DNA of 64,000 nucleotides from Dokdonia pacifica (GTDB lineage Bacteria; Bacteroidota; Bacteroidia; Flavobacteriales; Flavobacteriaceae): contig NZ_FZNY01000007.1 of the NCBI RefSeq assembly GCF_900188275.1, positions 1 to 64,000 on the forward strand. The letters are read 5' to 3'. Below the pieces are notes generated by a model that did no database searches, had not been told where the DNA came from, and saw only the letters and a list, made by a program, of their open reading frames with translations. This document shows, piece by piece, positions 41,943 to 51,219 of the stretch. The first letter of the stretch is position 1. Each line of letters begins with the position of its first letter. Position numbers and translations under genes: made by a program.

Positions 41943-42641
41943 TTGAAAACTAATTACAGCATCTTATTATTATGCATACTTTTAATGTATGCTTGTAGTT
42001 CCGGACCAACTCCATCAGAAAAAGAAATTGAAAAAAACATTTCTAATATTTATCTAGCGAAAACCACATTTGAAGATATAATAGGTGGTACGCTTGGCGA
42101 TTTTGATAATGTTGATGTAAAAAATGTATATGTATCACAAAGTGCTATTTTAGATACAATGAATATTAATTTTTCTAGAAATAGTATCGCTGCAATCACC
42201 TATGAAAATTTATCTTCCGAAGAAAGAGAAAGCTATGACTATATTGGAGTAGACATTTCGCAAAAAAATGGAGAAAAAAACCCATTTTCTTTCTCTACAA
42301 ATACCCTAGAGAAAATGACTGCAACAAAGAAGGTTGCATATCAGTTTGCCGAATCAATTAAGAATCAATCATACCAAGAACTCGAACCTATTATGAAAAT
42401 AGGACCAGATGCATCGCAAACGGCAAAAGCTATTGAAGATCATTTTTCAAAAAATACAACCGCTGCAGGAACTATTATTAACTATTACTACCATGGTGCT
42501 GGAGAGGGAGAACACCAGTCTAAAACTTATTACTCACATTTAGGCACATTTGTATACGCAAATGGCATGACACAAAACTTTTTTGTAAATATCTTTGAAG
42601 GAGCTTCTGTAATAGAAGGCTACAATATATCTGCATTATAA
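41943..42641 (+). CDS. Lipoprotein of unknown function
   Basis: The 232-residue product has a lipoprotein signal ILLLCILLMYACSS (Cys near residue 18) and a mixed alpha/beta body with no motif I recognise. It starts at a TTG, since no ATG keeps the signal peptide. The gene is convergent with mtaB and ends 1 bp before it. No neighbour on its strand gives a clue. The C-terminal YSHLGTFVYANGMTQNFFVN hints at a DUF3887- or NTF2-like fold, but I do not claim it. Confidence 0.65.
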   Translation: MKTNYSILLLCILLMYACSSGPTPSEKEIEKNISNIYLAKTTFEDIIGGTLGDFDNVDVKNVYVSQSAILDTMNINFSRNSIAAITYENLSSEERESYDYIGVDISQKNGEKNPFSFSTNTLEKMTATKKVAYQFAESIKNQSYQELEPIMKIGPDASQTAKAIEDHFSKNTTAAGTIINYYYHGAGEGEHQSKTYYSHLGTFVYANGMTQNFFVNIFEGASVIEGYNISAL

Positions 42642-43976
42642 CTATGAATGTATTTCTGTAGTTACAAAATCAAAACGAACGATTCCATCATCTCCAATAG
42701 TAGTAAGATGTATATCATGTAACATATTTACAAGCTCCGGATTCCACGGAGCTTTTACCTTCACATAATTTTCTGTGAATCCGTGTATATACCCTTCTTT
42801 ATTCTCTCCTTCAAAAAGTACGGTACGTTGCGTTCCTAATTGAGATTCATAAAAAGCACGCCTCTTTTTTACAGAAAGCCCTCGTAGCATTTTACTACGT
42901 TTACTTCTTACATTTTTAGGAATCACACCACCCATCGTTGCAGCAACAGTATTATCTCTTTCTGAATATGTAAATACATGCAAATACGATATATCCAGTT
43001 CGTTTAAGAAATTATAGGTTTCTAAAAAATGATCATCTGTTTCTCCTGGAAAACCAACAATAACATCTACACCTATACATGCATGTGGCATTACTTCTTT
43101 AATTTTTGCTACCCTATCTACATATAATTCACGTTGATATCTACGACGCATTAATCCTAATATCTCATTACTTCCACTTTGTAATGGAATATGAAAATGA
43201 GGAACAAATGCACGAGAATTTGCAACAACATCTATCGTCTCGTTTTTAAGTAAGTTAGGTTCTATCGAAGAGATACGTAACCGTTCAATCCCATCTACCT
43301 TATCAAGTGCTGTTACTAATTCTAAAAAAGTATGTTCATGCTTCTTATTTCCAAATTCTCCTTTTCCATAATCACCTATATTAACTCCTGTAAGTACAAT
43401 CTCCTTAATATCTTGAGCAGCAATTTCTGAAGCATTCTTAAGGACATTAGATAAGGTATCACTACGAGAAATTCCTCTTGCTAATGGAATGGTACAATAG
43501 GTACATTTATAGTCACACCCATCTTGCACCTTTAAAAAAGCACGTGTTCGATCACCCACAGCATAAGAACCCACATAAAAGTCGGCTTCTTCAATCTCAC
43601 ATGAATGCACTTCTCCATGATCATTCTTAGAAAGGTCATGAATGTAATCAGTAATTTTAAATTTTTCTGTTGCTCCCAATACAAGATCTACACCATCTAC
43701 CGCCACTAATTGTTCTGGTTTTAACTGTGCATAGCAACCTACCGCAGCAACAAAAGCTTCTGGGTTTGCTTTTTGTGCCTGCTTTACAATCGTTTTAAAA
43801 CGTTTATCTGCATTTTCAGTGACACTACAAGTATTAATCACATAGATATCTGCATGCTCAGAAAAGTCTACACGATCAAAACCCTCATCAGTAAAATTAC
43901 GAGCAATTGTTGATGTCTCCGAGAAGTTTAATTTACATCCTAATGTATAGAATGCTACTCTTTTGCGTGAATCCAT
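42642..43976 (-). CDS. mtaB: tRNA-t6A37 methylthiotransferase MtaB
   Basis: The product has the methylthiotransferase N-terminal domain with its three cluster Cys (LGCKLNFSET near 12-21, NTCSVTENAD near 48-57, VGCYAQL near 83) and the radical SAM motif CDYKCTYC near 146-153, followed by the family's long core and PGETDDHF. GCKLN is the MtaB hallmark rather than MiaB or RimO. It adds a methylthio group to t6A37 of tRNA. I chose the ATG at 43976; an upstream ATG at 43985 adds three residues. Confidence 0.93.
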   Translation of the reverse strand: MDSRKRVAFYTLGCKLNFSETSTIARNFTDEGFDRVDFSEHADIYVINTCSVTENADKRFKTIVKQAQKANPEAFVAAVGCYAQLKPEQLVAVDGVDLVLGATEKFKITDYIHDLSKNDHGEVHSCEIEEADFYVGSYAVGDRTRAFLKVQDGCDYKCTYCTIPLARGISRSDTLSNVLKNASEIAAQDIKEIVLTGVNIGDYGKGEFGNKKHEHTFLELVTALDKVDGIERLRISSIEPNLLKNETIDVVANSRAFVPHFHIPLQSGSNEILGLMRRRYQRELYVDRVAKIKEVMPHACIGVDVIVGFPGETDDHFLETYNFLNELDISYLHVFTYSERDNTVAATMGGVIPKNVRSKRSKMLRGLSVKKRRAFYESQLGTQRTVLFEGENKEGYIHGFTENYVKVKAPWNPELVNMLHDIHLTTIGDDGIVRFDFVTTEIHS

Positions 43977-44052
43977 TTTAAACAAAAATAAGTAGGCAAA
44001 ATTACGGTTTTTATTCTGATAAATACAGTATTATAAATGATCCCTACAAAAC

Positions 44053-47000
44053 TTATTTTTTAGTATATGATTTTAATAAAAAGAGCACCGCTATAATGAT
44101 TAAAATACCACATAACCACCATAATCCACTCAAAGAAGAAGTCGTAAGATCTAGCGGACTTGTATTACCTATAAGGGCTAATCCAGCCCAATAACTAGGG
44201 TGTAATGTGCGTCCTTGAGAGGTTTCAAGGTATGTTAATTTAGCTTGTCGTAAAGCCTCATCTTTTGACATCCCTTCTGCAAGGTTGTCATAAAAATACC
44301 CAACAATAATAGCACTAGACTGTTCGTCTATTTTCCATAGGCTCGTCAAAATACTTTCACTACCTGCATAGTTAAATGCATGCGCAAGAGAAATCATTCC
44401 TTCCCCAGCTTGATATGTAGGTTTGCCCGTTTCACATGCCGTAAGAATAGCAAGATTTGAACTTAAATTACAGTTATAGATTTCATACATATATAATGAA
44501 TTATCATTTTCATCTGATATATCTTCATCTATAGGCTTAGCAAAAATCAAACGAGATAACTCAGGAGTTACGTTATTAGATTCTGCATGTGTTCCAATAT
44601 GAATAATTTTATGCTCTCCTGCACTTTCAACAAATAATTGTTTAGTAGCTTTTTTATTTAGATAATGGTCACCTTTAAATACTTGATTATAATTCTTTGC
44701 AATATCAACACTAAAAGGTTGTGGCAAAAGTGTTAGATACGCCTTATCCATATCTAATGAATCTTTAATAGCTACTCGATAAGACTCTTTCATATCTTTA
44801 CTAAATTCTGGAGTAAAAGCAATAAAACTATTTGTAAGAATCTTACTATCGGTAGTAGAAAGTGTATGCAAACTATAGTTATAACTAATAGTATGGTTTC
44901 TTAAAAGACTGGCATTTGCTAGTTCTTCATAAGTATCTACCTGACTTGTAGTCAACATTTCAAAACTAAGATTAAATAACAATCCATCTGGTATGATAAC
45001 AACTTCATTATGAATTCCTTTATCTTCGATAGGTTTCCAAAGTTTACTATATAAAAGATGTAAATCTTCAAGTATCTTACGCTCATCAAACTGATTGGAA
45101 GTTACGTTAGCTATAGCCAAATCCAAACCTTTAAAATCTATAGGAATCAAGTCTTGTATTCCATTATGAATAACAAAAGCATATAATTGTTCCTGTATAA
45201 ATACATATCTAACCACACTTACAGATGCTGATATATTTTTAACTACCTCTTCTATAGGTGCTTGAATTGTCGCATATCGCATTTTATAATACTTAGGATA
45301 CTTTTCTTTAAGAGAATCTTTAAAAGTATTCCATTTTTTTTCTGCCTCAAAAAACGACATTACGTTATCTGTTTCTGTAATAGATAACGTACTAGAAAGT
45401 GATTTTTTTAATTTCTTTTCTCTCTCTAATACAGTGATAGGAATATTGGAAAAAGTAACTATATTTCTATAATTAAGCTTAGCTCTAATACGATTATAAA
45501 CCCCTGACTCGTGAATAGACATCAAAGAAGAAAGGTATTTATCGTGACCCGTAATAGTATACAAATCAAAAAACAATTGCTTAAGAAACATATTTATTTG
45601 CTTGTACTCAGACAAGAGCTGATCTATATCGGCTGGAGTGAAGGTGATTGTTTTTCTTCGTTCTAAAATAGTAACTGCCATTTCTAATTCTTCCACAAAT
45701 GCTAAAAGAGGTTGTTCTGAGACATTCTCTAATTGTTGATAACGTGATTTTGTATTTAAAAGAATAAGTAAAGGACGATTAAAATCTATTTTAATAGAAT
45801 CTGCGTTAGTACTCGCAAGTGTTTTTTTCTTCTGTAAAAGGCTGTCAGCTTTATAACTCCATAAGCTAGCCTTCTTATATTGATCAGATTTTAGATATAC
45901 TTCTGAAAGATTCAGCATTTGTTTTGAAAGTATCATACTTTCTTCTCCCGTATTTCTAAGCACATAATCATAAGCCTTTATGGCTGTTTTTTCTGCAGTT
46001 TCATGACGCTTTAAAGCCGCTTCAAATTGAGACTTATTTTCTAAATAAGATAAATATGAGGCATCTATATTAGCTCCTAATGATTCCTCATATAAAGGAG
46101 CTGCTTTATCAAAAAAATACAAAGCACTATCCTTTTTATGTTGTCCTACATATATTTCTGCCATTCCATGATATGCTGTAGCTTCCCAATAAGGGAGCCT
46201 TTCCACTTTACCTTTGAGTAACACGAGTGCATCTTGAATATGAGATTTTGCATCTTCAAACGACTTCAGTGATATCTCTGATTGCCCTATCTGGACAAGT
46301 GTAGAAATAACGTCATCATCAGTAGGTTCAAGAAATACTTTTTTCTTTGCATAGGAATATCTAATAAGCTCATTTGCTCTTGTCAAATTACCCATCTCAT
46401 TATAAAAGGTAGATAGATTTGAAATGGCCCGTGCCTGAAAACGTTGTGCTTTTATCTTTACATCTGGACTCTGAATTTCAGCTATTACTTTTTCATAATT
46501 ATGAATAACCTCATTTTGCACTTCTAAAGCTTTGCTAAGATGACCTTGAGAATGCTCCAAAAGAGAGACATTTGATTGTATAACCGTTGCATAATATAAG
46601 TTTTCTATAGCGTCTCCAGAGGCATCCTTTATAATCACAGATGCTTTATCATAATAATAAGCAGCACTGTCTAGTTTTGAAGACATCCACATTACGGCTC
46701 CCATTGCATTATAACCATCTGACAGTTTCTTATTGTCAATTTGTGGATACGATTCATAATCGAGTAATGCTTTTTTAAAAAAAAGTTTTGCCTTGGGAAG
46801 GTTATCTAACGAAATATAACTTACTCCTAGATTGTATTTTACTTTTCCTATGTCACTTTTAGTAACATTCTCTGCTTTTAAAATATGCTGTAACGCTTCT
46901 TCTGTAACTTTAAGTGATTTACCTACTTCTCCTACTTCATCATAAAACTGGGACATATTTATTTTAGCAAGATATAAGCTCTTGTTTGTAGCTCCATTTG

Positions 47001-47307
47001 TTTCCATTTGAGTAACAAAATCTTCCATCTGTCTTAAAGACTTTTCTAATGTCCCTTCTAACCTAGCTAATTTCCCTATGTAATACGGCATATTTGATAA
47101 AGAATCAGGGGTATTTTCATACTGTGCTATATATGTAAATACAACCTTCCTAGCTTTAGCAACCTCTTCCTTTAAAAGAAGATGATCTACCAGTGCTGTT
47201 CCAGTAAGGGTATCTTGCTGCGCAATGGATGCATGACCTAATAAAATAAGACACCAGACACATATATAATGCATAGGCAATCTAATATGTTGCTTAGAAG
47301 TTATCAT
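44053..47307 (-). CDS. TPR-CHAT caspase-like protein
   Basis: The 1084-residue protein has a signal-like hydrophobic N-terminus, many TPR-like repeats (~60-500), a helical linker, and a C-terminal CHAT domain. The CHAT catalytic pair is visible as His near 907 in IIHIGTHAES and Cys near 958 in AILTACETGK. A final membrane helix (~1058-1078) precedes SYTKK, so it is probably membrane-anchored. CHAT proteases are caspase-like and act in cell-death and defence systems, but many are uncharacterised. It overlaps the anti-sigma-like gene by 4 bp, so it belongs to the sigma operon. Its substrate is unknown. Confidence 0.88.
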   Translation of the reverse strand: MITSKQHIRLPMHYICVWCLILLGHASIAQQDTLTGTALVDHLLLKEEVAKARKVVFTYIAQYENTPDSLSNMPYYIGKLARLEGTLEKSLRQMEDFVTQMETNGATNKSLYLAKINMSQFYDEVGEVGKSLKVTEEALQHILKAENVTKSDIGKVKYNLGVSYISLDNLPKAKLFFKKALLDYESYPQIDNKKLSDGYNAMGAVMWMSSKLDSAAYYYDKASVIIKDASGDAIENLYYATVIQSNVSLLEHSQGHLSKALEVQNEVIHNYEKVIAEIQSPDVKIKAQRFQARAISNLSTFYNEMGNLTRANELIRYSYAKKKVFLEPTDDDVISTLVQIGQSEISLKSFEDAKSHIQDALVLLKGKVERLPYWEATAYHGMAEIYVGQHKKDSALYFFDKAAPLYEESLGANIDASYLSYLENKSQFEAALKRHETAEKTAIKAYDYVLRNTGEESMILSKQMLNLSEVYLKSDQYKKASLWSYKADSLLQKKKTLASTNADSIKIDFNRPLLILLNTKSRYQQLENVSEQPLLAFVEELEMAVTILERRKTITFTPADIDQLLSEYKQINMFLKQLFFDLYTITGHDKYLSSLMSIHESGVYNRIRAKLNYRNIVTFSNIPITVLEREKKLKKSLSSTLSITETDNVMSFFEAEKKWNTFKDSLKEKYPKYYKMRYATIQAPIEEVVKNISASVSVVRYVFIQEQLYAFVIHNGIQDLIPIDFKGLDLAIANVTSNQFDERKILEDLHLLYSKLWKPIEDKGIHNEVVIIPDGLLFNLSFEMLTTSQVDTYEELANASLLRNHTISYNYSLHTLSTTDSKILTNSFIAFTPEFSKDMKESYRVAIKDSLDMDKAYLTLLPQPFSVDIAKNYNQVFKGDHYLNKKATKQLFVESAGEHKIIHIGTHAESNNVTPELSRLIFAKPIDEDISDENDNSLYMYEIYNCNLSSNLAILTACETGKPTYQAGEGMISLAHAFNYAGSESILTSLWKIDEQSSAIIVGYFYDNLAEGMSKDEALRQAKLTYLETSQGRTLHPSYWAGLALIGNTSPLDLTTSSLSGLWWLCGILIIIAVLFLLKSYTKK

Positions 47308-48041
47308 TTTTCTTTTAACTCATTGATGAGTTTTTCACTAGACTTATGCTCACTCTTTTCTAGAAAATATATTGCTTTTTTTGTATTGTCTTGTTTTAGA
47401 TAGGCTAATCCCAAATAATAAAAAGCATCAGATAAAAACACACTCTTTTCATGTGCTGTAGCCCATTGTAAAAATGTAATTGCCTCTGCATCTTCTTCAT
47501 TAGCAAGATGCGCTACACCAATAAAATAATTAAGCGTATCATTATTAGGTTTTGTCTTAAGTAAACCCTCCCACTTTTCTAATGCTTGTTTATAATTACC
47601 TTGCTTATACGTCACCATTGCTTCATAAAAACCAAAATCCTGTGTTGTGCTCATTGTGGTAGGTAATCCTGGATCTGGTCTAAAATAAGAAGCATATAGG
47701 TCTTGATTATTTGTACGCTTTCGCGAAAGCGTATACCCGCCCACTAAAAACAAAATCCCTAACGATGCCGCTATCCCATACTTCAGGATAGGTTTTTGCC
47801 ATAACGAATACACTTTTTCTTTTCCATTTCCTTCATCAAAAGCTCGAGAATGAATTTCTTGCATCGTCTCTCTAAGAGATGCTTCTTCAATAGCTTGTAT
47901 GACTATTTTTTGTTCTTCTACAGCATTTCGTAATGCTTCCGATATTGCTAGTTCACTTTCAAACTGATCTTTTTCAACACCTTCTAGTTGACCAAGCAAG
48001 TATCTTTCAATACGTTCATATAACTCCTGCGACATATTCAT
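47304..48041 (-). CDS. Anti-sigma-like membrane TPR protein
   Basis: The 245-residue product has an N-terminal helical region (YERIERYLLGQLEGVEKDQF near 7-26, resembling the zinc-less anti-sigma domain of Bacteroidota), a membrane helix (~90-105, SLGILFLVGGYTL), and C-terminal TPRs (~135-240). Gene order sigma factor, this gene, CHAT gene, with 4-bp overlaps at both ends, fits an anti-sigma role. It would hold the sigma factor at the membrane until a signal arrives, perhaps by proteolysis. The palindrome at 47714-47733 is in the gene, read as LSRKR, right after the membrane helix. Confidence 0.75.
   Translation of the reverse strand: MNMSQELYERIERYLLGQLEGVEKDQFESELAISEALRNAVEEQKIVIQAIEEASLRETMQEIHSRAFDEGNGKEKVYSLWQKPILKYGIAASLGILFLVGGYTLSRKRTNNQDLYASYFRPDPGLPTTMSTTQDFGFYEAMVTYKQGNYKQALEKWEGLLKTKPNNDTLNYFIGVAHLANEEDAEAITFLQWATAHEKSVFLSDAFYYLGLAYLKQDNTKKAIYFLEKSEHKSSEKLINELKEK
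47714..47733. repeat. TTTCGCGAAA palindrome inside anti-sigma-like gene
   Basis: A 20-bp palindrome TACGCTTTCGCGAAAGCGTA, read as Leu-Ser-Arg-Lys-Arg, just after the membrane segment. Confidence 0.9.
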
Positions 48042-48625
48042 AATTCAGATTTTTGGGGTATTGCCAAAGCACGTAAACGTTGCATACAGCGATATTTTTT
48101 ATTTCTTACTGAGGCTGCATCCAATCCTACATCTATTGCGATATCTTGTAATGATTGTCTTTTAAAATAAAAACGAGATAATAGTTTTCTACAATCATCA
48201 CCTAATTGCGCAAAAGCATCTTTGGCTTTTTTTAATTGAGACTCATAAATTTCTTCATCATCTATAGATACATCGTCATCAGACACATTTGTCATCACTA
48301 TACTTGTACTACTTTCTTTCTTATATGTAGAAGATCGTAAATAATCTGTCCATTTATTCTTAGCAATCGTATAAAGATAACCCTGTATCGCGGTGGGATT
48401 TGTTGCAGTAAATTTTTCAGTTTTTACAGCTTTCCACAATGCAATCATTGCTTCCTGAAAAATATCTTTGGCTTTTGTAGTATTCCCATTATTCTTTCTG
48501 ATATATGAAGCAATTTTCGGAAAGTTTTCGACATACAACCTTTCAAACACTTTTGCATCATTCTCTTTTATCGCTTGAATAATATCTTGCTGATAGTCGT
48601 CTTTTGGTTGGGTACTGGAGAGCAT
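48038..48625 (-). CDS. ECF-type RNA polymerase sigma factor
   Basis: The 195-residue product has sigma region 2 (FERLYVENFPKIASYIRKNN; AKDIFQEAMIALWKAV near 54-69) and region 4 with a helix-turn-helix (LLSRFYFKRQSLQDIAIDVG near 150-169). It overlaps the anti-sigma-like gene by 4 bp. It is likely to drive this gene block, since two upstream genes share a promoter-like motif (52872-52902, 53806-53836). Its own promoter is not visible. The sigma-70 family placement is sure; the regulon is inferred. Confidence 0.92.
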   Translation of the reverse strand: MLSSTQPKDDYQQDIIQAIKENDAKVFERLYVENFPKIASYIRKNNGNTTKAKDIFQEAMIALWKAVKTEKFTATNPTAIQGYLYTIAKNKWTDYLRSSTYKKESSTSIVMTNVSDDDVSIDDEEIYESQLKKAKDAFAQLGDDCRKLLSRFYFKRQSLQDIAIDVGLDAASVRNKKYRCMQRLRALAIPQKSEL

Positions 48626-48685
48626 TACCAGATAAAGATACTATTAAAGACCAGAAATCACAAATAGAGAGATACTACATAACTA

Positions 48686-49327
48686 TTAGGCTTTTTGTGT
48701 TTTTTTTCCAACAAAAAACCAACTTACTCCGCCTCCTATTAAAAGCAACCCTATCCAAGGTAATAACCCCGAAAAACCTGCCTCTGATGGATCTTCCATC
48801 GTAAATTTAAAAATATCCTTACCATAAGCATCTTTAGCTGTTTTTATATTATTTGCCGTTTCTGGCAATGTGATCATAAATGTTTGTTGCATTTGTCCTC
48901 CATACTCAGGAGGACTATTTACCAACATATATTTATGAGAATCCAACTCTGTTAATTGTGTGTCTTTCTCTTCAAGCTCAATGATCCAATTGCCTCTTTT
49001 ATCAATTTTACATACACCGTATGCATCTAATTTTAAATTAAAAGACCGATTCATATCATCTTTTTCAAGTTTAAAATTATCAAGAAAATATCCAGGCATT
49101 TCTCGTTCTATTTCACGTTTTAAAGCAGCAGGATTATTTCCTAATGATCCTATCCATTGTTGCCATTGTTGCGCATTCATTTTCATGGTAATATCTAATC
49201 TAGCATTCCCTATAGAATCAATACGCATTTCTATTTTTTGTTGCATTTGCTGTGCGTTGAGTATACAAACACAAAACACTAATACCAACATTACCCAATA
49301 CTTACTTTGTCTTTTTGAATCTTTCAT
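48686..49327 (-). CDS. Small exported membrane protein
   Basis: The 213-residue product has a signal peptide (VLVFCVCILNAQ, ~residue 25), a soluble domain with MKMNAQQWQQWIGSLGNNPA near 48-67, and a C-terminal membrane helix (GLLPWIGLLLIGGGVSWFFV, ~188-207) followed by GKKTQKA. I do not recognise the family. It lies 9 bp after the S8 protease gene and 60 bp before the sigma gene, all on one strand, so it is in the same block. Its surface topology would allow it to be a target or anchor for the protease. Confidence 0.65.
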   Translation of the reverse strand: MKDSKRQSKYWVMLVLVFCVCILNAQQMQQKIEMRIDSIGNARLDITMKMNAQQWQQWIGSLGNNPAALKREIEREMPGYFLDNFKLEKDDMNRSFNLKLDAYGVCKIDKRGNWIIELEEKDTQLTELDSHKYMLVNSPPEYGGQMQQTFMITLPETANNIKTAKDAYGKDIFKFTMEDPSEAGFSGLLPWIGLLLIGGGVSWFFVGKKTQKA

Positions 49328-49336
49328 TGTACTACT

Positions 49337-51217
49337 TTATTTTTTAATAACTTTAATTGTTTTGGATGTTTTAGCATCTAATTGAATTTCCATCAAATAC
49401 ATACCCGAACGCCCTTCTAAGGCTACTTGCATAGTCGTCATATTTGAAAAGGTAGATCGCTTTAGTTCTTGTCCTAATAAGGATCGTTGTATAATGGTTA
49501 CTTCTTCTGAGAGATTTGCTAACTCTAACGTTACAACATCAGAAGTAGGATTAGGATATACTTTAAGCACATTGCCATTTACTTCTTCCAATGTGAGTGT
49601 TTCAAACGTATGTTCAATAGCTAACAATGCATCCAGTTTTCCGTATCCCCAACTAGCATTAGGCACATCCCCTGTTTGTTCATCTTGACGACAAGAGTCT
49701 TGAAGGATACTTTTAATTTGAATAGGTGTGAGATCAGGATTCACTTCTAACATTAATGCAATAATTCCTGTAGAGAGTGGATTTGCAGCACTTACAGCAT
49801 TTTGCACGCCATAAAGCTCATTACTATTCTCGGCGATATTAAATCGGAAATTACTATAGAAAGTGTTGGGCATATATGCTCCAAAACAAATCTCTCCAGG
49901 CGCAGTAAAATCTATACCTAAACGACCATCATGTGTAGGGCCCTCACTAGAACCTAACCAAAGTTCTCCATCTTCCCCTTGTCCAGTAATATCTCTAAAA
50001 ACCCCATCTATATCTGTCCAAGAATTATGAACCACATAATCACTAGGTGTAATTGCACCTTCAGCACTTGCCAAATCATTAATACTATATCCAGATACTA
50101 CATCCGTTAGAAAGCGGTTATCATTAAAAAAAGCAGCAGGATTTAAAGTTGCTCGGAACTCACCAGAACCATTGATAGTCGTTCCTTCTAAAATAATTGT
50201 ATAAACCCCTGTTGCTCCACTTATATCGATAAGTAATTCTCTTCTTGGAGACGTAGCTCCAAAAAATTCAACATTAGCCCCACGATGACCTAAGAAGATA
50301 TCTCCTAAATTTTGATCTGCTACATCATTAGGACCAGTAGGTGCTTCAAAAGGTCCTTCTACAACACCATTAGGTCGCATGATACTTACTGTAAATCTAT
50401 CTGCCTCATCATACCATAAATCAAATCGCAGGTTCCCTGCTGTCGCTTTTTGGACTTCAATCTCATGGGTATTACCTTGAGTAATGGTATTAAAGGCATG
50501 ATTTGCATCTCCTCCATCGTCTCCTGTACCATTTACAAATGGATGCCCTAATGCTACAAAATCATCAATAGCTCTACTTAATGTGCTTGTCCCATCTGTG
50601 GGTCCTCCTATAGAGCCAATATTCATTAAGGTTACAGAAGGTAATCCAAGTTCTTCTATTTTTTGTGCTGCAAATTCTAACGCAATAGGAATATAAGTTG
50701 GATCAAAAAACGAATCCTGTCCAGGTTGATCTCCAAAAGCTGGAAAAAAATCATTCACCAATTTAATACTTATGATTTTTGCATTAGGAGCTACGCCTTT
50801 AAACTCTCCTGAAGTTGTTCCACTTCCATTTCCACATAATATTCCTGTAGTAGCAGTTCCGTGCCCACCTCTATCTGTTGATAAAGGCGTTCCCCCTTCT
50901 TGTAAAGATGTATTGATTTGATCTTCTGTAAAGATAGTGCCTACACCAAACTCATTATCCCCCGCTCCAGTTGGGTCAATCATATCATAGATGTATGCCA
51001 ATCGAGTATTTCCATTTTCATCTATAAAATCAGGGTGTCTATAATCAATCCCCCGATCTATCATCACTACTAAAACATCTTCCCCTGTTAATCCATAGGT
51101 AGTTTCCACCTCATCAAGATGGGTTTCTTGACGCGGAAATACGCCTTGACTATAACTAGTCAAGCCACTTAATAACAGTCCTAAAAGCAGTATATATTTT
51201 ATATGATTTGTTTTCAT
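49337..51217 (-). CDS. Secreted S8 subtilisin-like protease with T9SS domain
   Basis: The 626-residue product has a signal peptide and an S8 domain: Asp54 in VVMIDRGIDYRHPDF, His119 in DRGGHGTATTG, and Ser476 in AVSAANPLSTG, which aligns with the family motif T-S-M-A-x-P. At the oxyanion-hole segment (NGTGDDGG near 230) the usual Asn appears to be Asp. The C-terminal ~75 residues (VYPNPTSDVVTLEL to the end) are a T9SS type A sorting domain. It lies 2 bp after the transglutaminase-like gene. It is likely exported and surface-acting. Confidence 0.87.
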   Translation of the reverse strand: MKTNHIKYILLLGLLLSGLTSYSQGVFPRQETHLDEVETTYGLTGEDVLVVMIDRGIDYRHPDFIDENGNTRLAYIYDMIDPTGAGDNEFGVGTIFTEDQINTSLQEGGTPLSTDRGGHGTATTGILCGNGSGTTSGEFKGVAPNAKIISIKLVNDFFPAFGDQPGQDSFFDPTYIPIALEFAAQKIEELGLPSVTLMNIGSIGGPTDGTSTLSRAIDDFVALGHPFVNGTGDDGGDANHAFNTITQGNTHEIEVQKATAGNLRFDLWYDEADRFTVSIMRPNGVVEGPFEAPTGPNDVADQNLGDIFLGHRGANVEFFGATSPRRELLIDISGATGVYTIILEGTTINGSGEFRATLNPAAFFNDNRFLTDVVSGYSINDLASAEGAITPSDYVVHNSWTDIDGVFRDITGQGEDGELWLGSSEGPTHDGRLGIDFTAPGEICFGAYMPNTFYSNFRFNIAENSNELYGVQNAVSAANPLSTGIIALMLEVNPDLTPIQIKSILQDSCRQDEQTGDVPNASWGYGKLDALLAIEHTFETLTLEEVNGNVLKVYPNPTSDVVTLELANLSEEVTIIQRSLLGQELKRSTFSNMTTMQVALEGRSGMYLMEIQLDAKTSKTIKVIKK

Positions 51218-51219
51218 GA

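Noticed and set aside
44053-48625. TPR-CHAT gene as part of a type III-E CRISPR (Craspase) system
   Set aside because: No Cas7-11-like gene, CRISPR array or other cas gene is in the window; the neighbours are a sigma factor and an anti-sigma-like protein instead.
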